NCBI GenBank assembly: GCA_023375785.1
Contig: SZWC01000529.1
Location: 51,237-115,236, forward strand
Direction of reading: 5' to 3'
Source of the DNA: Penium margaritaceum
Lineage: Eukaryota; Streptophyta; Zygnematophyceae; Desmidiales; Peniaceae
Length of the DNA stretch: 64,000 nt
Shown here: piece by piece, positions 1-8,803 of the stretch
Layout of the letters: the number at the start of each line of letters is the position of its first letter
Position numbering within the stretch: position 1 is the stretch's first letter
Translations under genes and position numbers: made by a program
The notes under the pieces: model-generated
What the model was told of the DNA's origin: nothing
What the model saw: only the letters and a program-made list of their open reading frames with translations
Database searches by the model: none

Positions 1-947
1 ATTGTTGACCACATGAAGTGAAATTCTTTGGTCATGGTCAGTGACATATGCATACTTTGGTTGGTCACTGTGCATGGTAGCCACGCTGTGCCACTACATA
101 TTGAAGGTCATTGTACTTGCTAGTCGATAACTAGTATTCACAACCCGTTGTTTCCCCCTTTGGCCATTTGTGACTCGTGTTATCAGTTGTCAAAGTTGAC
201 ATCACATAGTGACATTCTTTGGTCAGGGTCAGTGACATGTGCCTACTTTTGTTGGTCATTGTACATGGTACCCACACCGTGCCACTACTTATTGAAAGTC
301 CTTGTGCTCACTAGTTGATACCAGGTGTTCCCAAACAATCGTTTCCCCCTTTGCCTGTGTGTGACTTGTATAATGAGTTGTCAAAGATGACCACACATAG
401 TGACAGTCTTTGGTCATCGTCAGTGACATATGCTCATTTTAGTTGGTCATTGTACATGGTAGCCACATCTTGCCATTACCTGTTGAAGGTCCTTGTGCTT
501 GCTAGTTGATACATGGTGTTCCCAAACCATGGTTTCCCCCTCTAACGTTTGTGACTCGTATTGGTTTCCTACTTTGGTCAATGATTGTCCATGGTAGCCG
601 CACTGTGCTACTGCTTATTGAAGGTTGTTGTACTTGGTACCTTAAAATCAATATTTCGAAACTGTTGTTTCCCCCTCTGACCATTTGTGACTCGTGTTAT
701 GGGTTGTGAGTGTTTACCACCCATATTGAAATTCTTTGGTCATGGTCATTGACATATGCCTAGTTTTGTTGTTTTGTGTGCATGGTAGCCACACCGTGCC
801 AGTACTTACTTGAGTTCTTTGTCCTTTCTAGTCTATACATAGGGTTCCCAAACCATTGTCTCTCCCTTTAAGAATTTGTGACTCGTATTATGAGTTGTCG
901 ACGTTGACCACACACAGTGGATTTCTTTGGTCAAAGGCAGTACATAT
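1..947 (+). repeat. 191-bp satellite array, first forward block
   Basis: Tandem monomers of about 191 bp; the motif ATTCTTTGG recurs near 23, 214 and 405. Each monomer carries conserved words such as GGTAGCCACACCGTGCCAC, TTTCCCCCTCTGACC and GACTCGTGTTATGAGTTGTC, followed by the palindrome GTCAACGTTGAC or a close variant. The block ends inside a monomer where the copia element enters after CATAT (943-947). Short ORFs here are not conserved between monomers and are not genes. Confidence 0.95.
943..947. repeat. 5-bp target site duplication (CATAT), left
   Basis: CATAT directly precedes the LTR and is repeated exactly at 8804-8808. Removing everything between restores an uninterrupted satellite monomer (GGCAGTA-CATAT-GCCTACTTTGG). 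Five bases is the usual duplication length for Ty1/copia integrases. Confidence 0.9.
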
Positions 948-1698
948 TATCAGAAGATTGCTTGTACTTTTGGTGAGTGGGCGCGGTCACAGGGACGAGC
1001 GCTAGAGGTCAGGGCAGAAGCACGAGCAAAAGCAGAGTGGAAAAAGCGATGGAACGCGGAGTTAAGGTGGAAGCAAGCGGAAAGGGGAGAAATGTGGTGT
1101 GGGCACAGCAGAGGAGGTGCAAGCGATGAGGAATAGATGAGTTGAGTGGACGCAGCACTTTGGAAAGCAGGACGAAAGCTTCCTCAAAGGTGCGGGCGTT
1201 GCTGATGTATGGGTGATGTTAGGAGGAATGAACTGGGCGCGGTGCGAGAGCACGGGCGCTGAGAGGGCAATGAGGGCAAAGGAGCTGGAGGTGGCCCAAG
1301 GGACGAGCCTGAAGAGGAATCCAATGGATTGATTACTCAAAGGAATACAAGCAATACAAATAGGTAGAAGTCTAGCCTAGCGCGCTTTGGCAAGCGGGCA
1401 TAGAAGTGAAGTGGCGACTCGGGCAAGAGAGAGGAGGAGCGCCGCGAGACCACGATTTGGCTTTGCTAGCCGTACGCATAGGGGAGAAACGTGCGCAGGG
1501 GGGATCTCCGCAGGTGCGTTCGCCTTGACCGTTGGTGCGCGATAAACGTTGGTTTGGTAGTGGCAAGCTTTGCACGATAGTCGGTCATGAGACCGTTCCC
1601 ACTTTGGTTACTTGGCTCCGGAGATGAACCTGCGCGGTTACTCTTTATTTTCTCAGTGACTCCGCCCCTTGAAGCGATCTCAGAGATAATGTCTGACA
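948..1698 (-). repeat. 3' LTR of copia-1
   Basis: About 751 bp, closely matching 8065-8803 in the same orientation. On the minus strand it begins TGTCAGACATTATC and ends near CAATCTTCTGA. The outermost bases read TAT on the plus strand instead of TGT, one substitution from the canonical terminus. Scattered substitutions and small indels relative to the other LTR show the insertion is old. Confidence 0.92.
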
Positions 1699-1706
1699 TC
1701 CCCCAT
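1699..1706 (-). promoter_or_regulatory. Polypurine tract of copia-1
   Basis: The minus strand reads ATGGGGGA immediately before the TGTCAGAC start of the 3' LTR, the expected place and composition for the plus-strand primer of an LTR retrotransposon. Confidence 0.75.
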
Positions 1707-1841
1707 AGATCGGGAAAGGGGTGCAAGCCTTGAATGGTAGGCATTGGAGTCCTGCTTCTGTGGAGGCATATCACAGAGAGAGCTTGGGAGGTTTTGGAGG
1801 CTGTGGACGCCTCAGCACCAAGTTGTAGAGGGAGGAGGTAA

Positions 1842-1920
1842 ACTGCACTCAATAACTCTACTCACACGCTGCTGCATCCTGGGGATGCAGCAGTGTGTGA
1901 GCAGAGTTATTGAGTGCAGT
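1842..1920. repeat. 38-bp inverted repeat hairpin
   Basis: The arms 1842-1879 and 1883-1920 are reverse complements with only two mismatches and a 3-base loop (TGG). It lies between the integrase remnant and the 3' LTR of copia-1. It could be a small foldback insertion or a palindromic duplication; no terminal duplication was recognised. Confidence 0.9.
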
Positions 1921-1989
1921 GCCGGAAGGGACGTCAGCAGAGGGGCAGGCAGAGGTTGTCAGTAGTTTGGCAGGGATCTCAGTGGGGTT

Positions 1990-2580
1990 GTTGCAAGGCA
2001 GCGTGGGCTTGCAGTAGGAAGCAGAGCGGTTCCGACCACACACCCACATAGTTCTTGGACTCAATCCGTACTTGGGTCTGTGCAGGTTGTGTGCGGGGAC
2101 AACTCCGCAGAGGCAGGCAGTCCAGATCTGTGAGGTCATGTGATGCGTTTGCAAGAAGCAGTCTGCTTCCTTCAGTAAACGGTTGACAAGGAGTTTGCCA
2201 TGGGAAGGGACTCAGGTCAGCAGTGTTTTGTGGGTCATGCAGTAGTCAGTAAGGAAGGTATGAAGGGGTGCATGAGCAATGTTGGAGAGAATGAGGCAAG
2301 GAGGTCGGTCAAAAAGCTTGATCTGTTGCCGTAGCCAGTCCCTGAACGCAAGGACAGCTCCGACCAGTGTGCGAAGAGACAAAATAGTGCAGTGCTGTGA
2401 GATTTGATCGTGAATGAAGAGGAAGTGACTGTGACGGGTGGTGGAGTATGCAGACGGAGGTTGAATGAGTGCGACGTGCAGAGAGTCAAAGCTACAGAGA
2501 GAGGTGTGAGAGGAGAGATGAGGAGAGGAGGACACAGTGTACATCTCAAGACCATACTCATCAGATCCAATCTCACTCAC
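1990..2580 (-). pseudogene. Copia integrase-like remnant
   Basis: Minus-strand translations keep an integrase-like order: a FRDWLRQQIKLF segment resembling the stretch before the second catalytic Asp, then FLTDYC, then a piece resembling W-x2-A...N...P-x-YGLSP-x-x-MW (compare the copia pattern N-x-x-P...TP...W). Catalytic residues are not preserved and frames are broken. About 1707-1989 between this and the LTR contains the hairpin but no recognisable coding. The assignment rests on pattern likeness and position inside an LTR element. Confidence 0.45.
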
Positions 2581-2835
2581 ATGCTCGACTACTCATAACA
2601 TAACAGTATTGGTAGGAACAGGATTCACAGGAGTAGGGATGGCAGGAGAGGGAGGTGCTTCCACGTTGTTGGCTGGGGTTGAACGCCAGCTCGAGCTTCT
2701 TATCCGGTTTTAGTAGTGCTGACGGCGCTCTCCCGCCCAGCTGGGTTGCTCGCCATAAGACTTGCCGGGGTTCTGGTCCAGCCATTTGTCAGTGGTGCGG
2801 TGATGACAGACGTGCGGCAGATGGTTGCGGCGGCC
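2581..2835 (-). other. Unassigned internal copia-1 segment
   Basis: This joins the gag stop at 2836 to the integrase-like remnant. No intact CCHC knuckle is readable, although a Cys/His-rich stretch appears in a shifted minus-strand frame near 2790-2820. It is probably the decayed end of gag plus a deletion scar where protease should be. Confidence 0.35.
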
Positions 2836-3278
2836 TCACTTGTCTCCTTTGAGTTGACCGTGGCGGATGGTATAGGAGCAGGCGAGGAAGCGGTTGAGCA
2901 TGCGGTTGTCACCAGTGGCGGCCATGGTTTCGAATGCGTTGGTGGCGATTGTGATGTCGCGTGCTTGCTTCGCGACGTAGTCCTTTTCTACCGCCATGAG
3001 CTTAGGGCTGATGACGGCGATTGGCAGCTTGTCGACAAGCAATTGCAACAGGATTTGGCGGATGATGTCATACTGACCCGGGAGGCCGGAGATGATGCCT
3101 GTGCAGATGAAAGTAGGAAGAACATCAATTTTCATCTCCTTGAGGTTGCGGGCAATGGTGGTGACAAATGCAATGTAGCTACCCATGTTTGCGTGGACGA
3201 CAAAGGGCACGGAAAAGAGCGACATGATTTTGATAACGCACGTAATGGACGTGTTGTTGCTGAAGTGGTCTTCAAGGG
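2836..3278 (-). pseudogene. copia-1 gag, C-terminal part
   Basis: The minus-strand frame resembles the retrotransposon gag (UBN2-type) domain: conserved hydrophobic helices, an M-x-S/Y-I-x(n)-L-x-x-M segment, and a GL-P-x-x-Y motif (residues like SGLPGQYD). It is separated from the N-terminal part by the hAT element. The reading frame resumes in phase if the hAT and one copy of the TTCAAGGG duplication are removed, so gag was still one frame when the hAT arrived. It ends at a stop at 2836 before any CCHC knuckle. Confidence 0.75.
3271..3278. repeat. 8-bp target site duplication (TTCAAGGG), left of hAT-1
   Basis: TTCAAGGG at 3271-3278 is repeated at 7305-7312. Eight bases is diagnostic for hAT-superfamily insertion. 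The target lies within copia-1 gag. Confidence 0.92.
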
Positions 3279-3410
3279 TAAGGGTGAAAACAAGACCGGT
3301 CTCGCGATTCCCAGGATGGAATCCGTCTTGCGACTCCGAGACCGGTTGCAGTCTCGGTATTGCGAGTCTCGTCTCGGAATCGCCAGAGCACAGGATCGCG
3401 ATTCCTTTGA
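3279..3410. promoter_or_regulatory. hAT-1 left terminal and subterminal motif cluster
   Basis: Starts TAAGGGTG, then repeated short motifs around CTCGCGA, TTGCGACTC, GGTCTCGCGATTC and TTGCGAGTC in both orientations. Subterminal motif clusters of this kind are the usual transposase binding sites in hAT elements; binding here is inferred from position and repetition. Confidence 0.75.
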
Positions 3411-3960
3411 GGCAAACTTGTGAGCCTGCTCTTTCCACACTTCCAACCACAAGCACCACGACTACCTCCACTGCTAGTAATTACAACACCACACCGACCT
3501 TCACCACCATGACCACCACGACCAGTAGCACCTCCATTACCACCAACACCAACAGTGGCACCACCATCACCCCTACTGTTGACACTCCAGAACACCAACA
3601 ATGAGAACCACCACAACCTGCACAAGCAGTGTGTTCTCTTCAGTACATTGTTATGACAAAGTCAGAATGGCGATGGAATTGAAACTGACTAATACTAATG
3701 TAATGTTGCTCTGTGGTTTTCCAAGTTGCTTCTTGATCATTGTTCCTATCCTTCACACCATGGTCGTGAATTATGTGCTGAAGAGCTCAGTTGTTTAAAC
3801 CATGGCCACGACTTCTTTACAAAACAGCTCCGTTCTCTAACTTCAAACTGAATGTTGGACAAGTGGAAACCATATAGTACATGTAAGCATGAAAGGATGG
3901 AAGCATGAAAGGAATGAAGACAAACACTTGATGAAAGAAAAGTACTTGGAGTATGAAACT
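3411..3960. other. hAT-1 non-coding 3' region
   Basis: Lies between the subterminal motifs and the acidic-tail coding remnant. It has a CCA/ACC-rich patch (about 3440-3600) and then AT-rich sequence. No gene recognised. Confidence 0.6.
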
Positions 3961-3964
3961 AGCT

Positions 3965-6706
3965 CAACTCTAGTACATCGTCATCCTCATCACCATCACC
4001 TCCACCACCCATGTATCCACCTTTGCCCTTATCATCATTGTCATCATCATCGTTCTAATCCTCGGGCTCCACTTAACTACGGTCCTCATCACTTGCCTGT
4101 TCTTTCTACTGAACCTCATCACTATCGCATGCGGCATCTTGGTCCTCTGTGGCACCCATCCTTGCCTTACTGAGCTGCTTTGATAGCCTTCCTTGCTGCT
4201 CTCCTCGCTGCCTTCTCTTTCTCATCAATCTCAAGCAGCTCCTCTGCCACAGTGCCATTGGGTGCCACCGAGAAATCCCTAAGTGCAGGGTCATTGATCA
4301 AAGTTTCAGGCAAAGCAGGTCCTGAACTGTCAGATGTGACAGTGAATGGCAAAAATCCGTCACCACCCTTCCGCCGAGCGAGAACATACGCTATGACGGA
4401 GTGCTTGTTGCTAGCACCGCCAGTACGTCCTGCACAACCAAGGCAAAAGTTGGGTAGTCCATGTAGTTGTCCTTGTACCACTTAAACACGTTGCAACGCC
4501 TGCCACCACATGCTTCCTTCTTGTAAAGCTCCACTTACTTTTCGATAGTATCTGGCACGACCACCTACTCTGTTGTCTCAGGTTCTTCATACAAGTTGTC
4601 CATGGGGTCCGTCAAAGCAACCTCGAGCATGCTCTGCTGCCAGGCATTGCCGCGCCCCTTCTTTGGGGCTGCTGCCAAACGGCTCAACCGTTGGCTGCCC
4701 CCAGGTGCGGCTGCACTGCTGCTGCAGTTGAGGGCACGTTGGTAGACATTGCCATGTCATCGTCGTTGTCAGGGTCTACTGCTGCTGTTGCAGCCTTGGC
4801 AGCTGCAGCAACCTCTCCTGCTGCAACAGCTGCCCTCCGCTCTTCCTATACTTTAGCAAAGTATGGCTTGAAGAACTCCAGCACCTTCACCTCAAGCTCC
4901 ACAGTAGACTTGATGCCTAAGAGATGCATCCACAACAGGAAAAATCAATGAGAACATGACTCAAACAATACAACGATTGAAGGAGTGACGACACGTCCAC
5001 AACAACCTACTGTACCTTGTGCACACGCTCAAAGAAACGGACCGTGAACCAAGGGTCGACCACGGTTGCCACAACGTGGCAGATGCTGCACGTCTTCACA
5101 TACTTCTTGAGCTACACGCACAATGGAATAATAGAAGCAAGCGCTAGACATGACAAGACAATAGACGTACATCTGAATGAATGCAATCACCACTGCAACC
5201 ACCACAACCACCACTACCAGCACCATCTCACCTTGTCCACGGCACTGAAGAGGCCCGGCTGCAGCGTGAATAGGAGCTTCTCCGTGCTATCTAGTGCAGC
5301 CTTATTTTGCTTCTTCCCTGCTGCGTTTGTGGCCTTCACGCGCCAGATGTGAAGTTTTTGCTGGATTGTGCTAAAGAAAGGCACCACAAGGGACAAAGTT
5401 GGGTACTCTTGCCCGCTAATGTCCTTGGTGAAGCCCTTGAAAGGCTTCAAGATTGCAATCACCATGTCAAGGAGCTCCTAGCCCTGCCGCATGGGAATAA
5501 GGGCAGGATCCTCTGTCTACAGCCTCTCATCAAGCACCTCCTTGATCCTCACCACCCTCTAACACATGTCTATGGTGCTGTTCTACTTTGTAGGGGTGTC
5601 GAGGTGGAGGGAGAGGTAGCTCACACCGCGGGCATGACATGCGTTGGTGAGCAACTCCTCACGCTTGGCAGACCGGCTGACATGGTTCACAATGTCCCGT
5701 GCCACGCAAAGGTGCTCCTCCACCTGCTGAAGTGCAATAAGGTCTTTCACAACCAAGTTCAAAATGTGGCCCATGCAGTGGATATGGCCATCCTTGTCAA
5801 ATCTGTAGTTCTGCAGCACCAAGAAATTATCCACCATGGAGTCTTTCACATTGTCGTTATCCATCGTCACACAGTACATCCTGTCCCAAAGTCCCCACTC
5901 CTTCACAGCAACTGGAAACAGGTCAAAGACAATGGCGGCAGTTGCATCGTCATTGCACGAAGGCAAGGCCAAGGCCACACTCTGCATCTGCCCGTCTGTA
6001 ATGCGGTGCGCGGTCACACCGAGGTACTTGTGAATGGCGTCGGACTGCCAACCGTCTGTTGTGAATGAAACACTCGACAAAACCTCCACAAACATCTTTC
6101 TCAATCTCTTACGGAAAGCTATAGCTCCGTTCTTCAACAGCCGCATCAATGTTATCCTGCCAGGCAGGATAGCAAACGGGTTGCAGTGTAGGAATGCTTG
6201 CCCCAGCCATAATGATTCATTGCACAGAAAGCTTTGATTCTTATCCACTGCGTGCTTTCAGATGCAACAATAGAAATACTTCTTGTTGAACACAATTCCC
6301 ACTCTAGCACCACCACGTCCAACATGTGCGTTCGTAGCGTCCACCTTGGCTGCCGTCTGTGCTACCGCATGTGTTGCATGCAAGAGGCTCTGTTGAACCT
6401 CCAACGCACTCAACTCCTTGTGCATTCCTTGTGCTCCAGCCGAAGATGTTTCCACATGCCAGGCGTGTTGCTTTGGTTCAGCCCGAAAGTCCCCTTCAGT
6501 CCCGTGCGTGGCGGACACATGTTGCATGCAGCCCTTGGCTCTCCATTGATCACCACGTACGTGAACACGGTCCACACAACGGAGGGCTTTGTCTTGCGTT
6601 TGTCCACCCAGCCACGGACGTTTAGCGTTGCCTTGATGAGGGTGCCACCCGGCTTAGATCCCGATGCACTGGGTTTTTGCTTTTGTTGGCTTTGCTGCTC
6701 CATCAA
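3965..6706 (-). pseudogene. BED-finger hAT transposase, copy 1 (broken)
   Basis: Read on the minus strand. An N-terminal BED-type zinc finger (6706-6410) shows C-x2-C (CNMC) and H-x4-H (HLRLEH). A frameshift near 6410 leads to a linker, then the catalytic-core region with TTDGWQSD and CMGHILNL motifs (6248-5583), then a KPF...DISGQ region (5465-5214). The C-terminal dimerisation region (about 4480-4167) is degraded but keeps the INDPALRDF end and a Lys/Arg-Ala-rich tail; 3965-4050 encodes an Asp-rich remnant. There are further stops (near 6257 and 5583) and the second intron has lost its acceptor. A transposase would cut and paste the element via its terminal motifs; this copy cannot encode one. 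Confidence 0.88.
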
Positions 6707-7144
6707 CTGCTGCTACTGCTCCTGCTGCTAGGGAGATTGCTGTTGCAAGCCTTGAGTGGCCATTGTTACTGCTAGAACCCGGCCTGCCGGCCAGGTCGAA
6801 GGCACAATGCCTTAGAAAAGAATGAGACGAATCGATGCACGGTGCTTTGTGCACCGGTGGGCCAAACCACACTCCGTGGCACCTCGGTGAAATCCTAGGG
6901 TCAAACCGCACGTAGAGCACTGTCGATCGAGCAGCAAAACAACTATTTTAGATGTGGCTGCCCCGAACTATGCGGGAGATGGGCACCAACAAACGGGTAA
7001 AAGAAGAGCATGAAGGGGTGTTTGGGGGCCTCACAATGGAGGGGGGTGGGGTGAGGGGGCCTCGGAAAGTAGTCGTCCGACCTGTTCTCGGTCTATGTTG
7101 AACCGGACTCTCGGCCATTTTCCAGCCTGACCCCCCCCCCCTCC
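6707..7144. other. hAT-1 5' non-coding region
   Basis: Between the transposase start and the right subterminal cluster: CTG/CCTG-rich sequence, then C-rich and G-rich homopurine runs (about 7129-7160). A promoter would be expected here, but no clear TATA box is visible. Confidence 0.5.
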
Positions 7145-7304
7145 CCCCCGGCCCCCGGCCACCGCGCGCAGGTCTCGTGAGTCTACGCAAAAGACTCGGC
7201 ATCGCGAGACGATTCCATGTAGGGGGATCGGCATCGCGAGTCTGGACTCGGACTTGGACTCGCGAGACTAGGACGCAAGACTCATTTTTTGGTGGACAGG
7301 CTTC
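7145..7304. promoter_or_regulatory. hAT-1 right terminal and subterminal motif cluster
   Basis: Repeats of TCTCGTGAGTC, ATCGCGAGAC, ATCGCGAGTC, GACTCGCGAGAC and GCAAGACTC, ending in GGACAGGCTTC. The same motif family occurs at both ends of the second hAT copy, so it is a property of the family and not chance. Confidence 0.78.
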
Positions 7305-7312
7305 TTCAAGGG
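7305..7312. repeat. 8-bp target site duplication (TTCAAGGG), right of hAT-1
   Basis: Exact copy of 3271-3278, directly following the hAT terminus GGACAGGCTTC. Confidence 0.92.
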
Positions 7313-7745
7313 CCTTCCAGACTTCAAGGGTCTTGGAACCGAGATTGCGGATGTCTTCATGAAGCTCAGGAGAGGAGGTGGTCATGATGGTCATGAGGGC
7401 GGTGCTCTTTGAAACTTCCCAAGAGGCATGTGAGATGGTGGATGCGGGCACGGCGGCAACGGGAGCGGAGGACGAGGATGAATTCTGAACAGCATTCGAC
7501 ACAGATCCGCCAAAGGGGTCAGTTCTTGAGGTGGCTATAGTTGCGGTAGTTGCGGCAGAGGCGGCGGCATCAGGTGGTTCCACTCCGGTGTGAGTGTTGG
7601 TGAGGAGGAGGCCGAGGATGACTCCCTCAACCTTCTGCGTCCCGAAGAAGAGAGACACCGTGTAGCTCCACAACTTGTAGTGGCTGGTCCCATCAGGCTT
7701 CACAGTGAGCTTGGGGAGACCAGACAGAGTGAGGGCGGAGGCTAT
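7313..7745 (-). pseudogene. copia-1 gag, N-terminal part
   Basis: The minus-strand frame begins near 7745 with a copia gag opening: a Leu-rich start, then DGTSHYKLWSY (the D-G-x-N/S-Y-x-x-W motif), followed by a Ser/Thr/Ala-rich linker and a W...A...I...S...V-W-KALE segment typical of the first gag helices. The likely initiator reads ATA (7745-7743), in phase and one base from ATG; the frame is closed by a TAA just upstream. The hAT insertion interrupts the frame at 7312. Confidence 0.75.
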
Positions 7746-8050
7746 GACGCAGCTTACTTAGAGATGGTGGCAAACTGATTGATGAGAGGCGATTCGAGAC
7801 AACGGCATGGAACGGCGACACGATGAAGGAACGGCACAACACCTTAGTCAGGAACGGCGACACGATGAAGGAACGGCAAAATAGTCACCAAGAGGATGTG
7901 GATTGGTGCTGACACAACACCTTAGTCAGAAGAAGCGCTGCCACCGCAGTTCTTTTGGCGACCACAGTTCTTCGAGGCAGAGGAACGCGATGAGAGCGGA
8001 AGTCAGTGCGGCCAGTAGTGGCAAGCACGAAAGCAACAGGTGTGTTACTT
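7746..8050 (-). other. copia-1 5' leader
   Basis: Untranslated leader between the primer site and gag. It holds a short direct repeat: GAACGGCGACACGATGAAGG occurs twice, about 42 bp apart, near 7811 and 7853. CACAACACCTTAGTCAG also occurs twice. No ORF of interest. Confidence 0.6.
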
Positions 8051-8064
8051 GAGCTCTGATACCA
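8051..8064 (-). promoter_or_regulatory. copia-1 primer binding site
   Basis: The minus strand reads TGGTATCAGAGCTC immediately after the LTR terminus TCTGACA. It matches the 3' end complement of plant initiator methionine tRNA, the standard primer for Ty1/copia reverse transcription, and fixes the element's orientation. Confidence 0.92.
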
Positions 8065-8803
8065 TGTCAGAAGATTGCTTGTACTTCTGGTGAGTGGGCA
8101 CGGTCACATGGACGAGCGTTGTAGGTTAGGACACAAGCACAAGCAGAAGCAGACTGGAAACAGCGACGAAAGGCAAAGTTAAGGCGAAAGCAAGCGGAAA
8201 GTGGAGGAATGTGGTGTGGGCGGAGCACATGAGGTGCGAGCCTTGAGGAATAGTTGAGTAGAGTGGACACAACACTTTGGAGAGAAGGACAGATGCTTCC
8301 TCGAAGGTGCGGGCATTGCTAATGTATGAGTGACGTTAGGAGGAATGAACTGGGTGCAGTGCGAGAACACGGGTGCTAGGGCAAAGGAACTGGAGGCGGC
8401 CAAAGGGGTGAGCCTGAAGAGGAATCCAATGGATTGATTATTCAAAGGAATACAAGCAATACAAATAGGTAGAAGCCTAGCAAAGCGCGCTTGGGCAAGC
8501 GGGCATGGAAGTGATGTGGCGACTCAGGCAAGAGAGAGGAGGAGCGCCGCGAGACCAGAAATCAGCTTTGCTAGCCATACGCATACGGGGGAAACGTGCG
8601 CAGGGGCGATCTCCGCAGGTGCGTTCGCCTTGAGCGTTGGTGCCCGAGAAACATTGGTTCAGTACTGGCAAGCTTCGCATGATAGTCGGTCGTGAGACCG
8701 TTCCAACCTTGGTTGTATGGCTCCGTATATGAGCCTGCGCGGTTAATCTTTGTTTTGGTAGTGGCTGCAACCCTTGGAGCGATCTCCAAGATAATGTCTG
8801 ACA
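8065..8803 (-). repeat. 5' LTR of copia-1
   Basis: 739 bp. On the minus strand it starts TGTCAGACATTATC and ends CAATCTTCTGACA, giving TG...CA ends with a 7-bp terminal inverted repeat (TGTCAGA/TCTGACA). It aligns along its length with 948-1698. Confidence 0.94.

Larger units (their letters stand above)
3279..7304 (-). mobile_element. hAT DNA transposon, copy 1
   Basis: A 4,026-bp element with an exact 8-bp duplication. The left end TAAGGGTG and the right end (minus strand GAAGCCTGTCC) match the ends of the second copy at 33120-36934. Clusters of GCGAGTC/GACTCGCGA-type motifs lie just inside both ends. It carries a BED-finger plus hAT transposase gene on the minus strand, broken by frameshifts and stops. 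The two ends of one element are only weakly inverted copies of each other (xAAGxxTGT), but each end matches its homologous end in the other copy well. Confidence 0.93.
948..8803 (-). mobile_element. Degenerate Ty1/copia retrotransposon, minus strand, with nested hAT
   Basis: Two direct LTRs (948-1698 and 8065-8803) bound the element, which is flanked by CATAT duplications. On the minus strand the order is 5' LTR (8803-8065), primer binding site (8064-8051), gag (from about 7745), a 4-kb hAT insertion, the rest of gag (3278-2836), an integrase-like remnant (about 2580-1990), a polypurine tract and the 3' LTR. Without the hAT the internal region is only about 2.3 kb, so protease, reverse transcriptase and RNase H are missing. 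It is a non-autonomous relic that landed in a pre-existing satellite array. Confidence 0.92.

Noticed and set aside
315-709. Short satellite ORFs (about 60-70 codons) recurring across the arrays
   Set aside because: They arise where monomers happen to lack a stop. Frames and ends are not conserved and most monomers of the same type are interrupted.
1062-2154. Possible host coding sequence in the moderately long minus-strand ORFs
   Set aside because: 948-1698 is LTR duplicated at 8065-8803, and the rest lies inside the same retrotransposon.
5307-6068. A 253-codon plus-strand ORF opposite the hAT-1 transposase
   Set aside because: It is antisense to a recognisable transposase region, and its translation shows no domain of its own.
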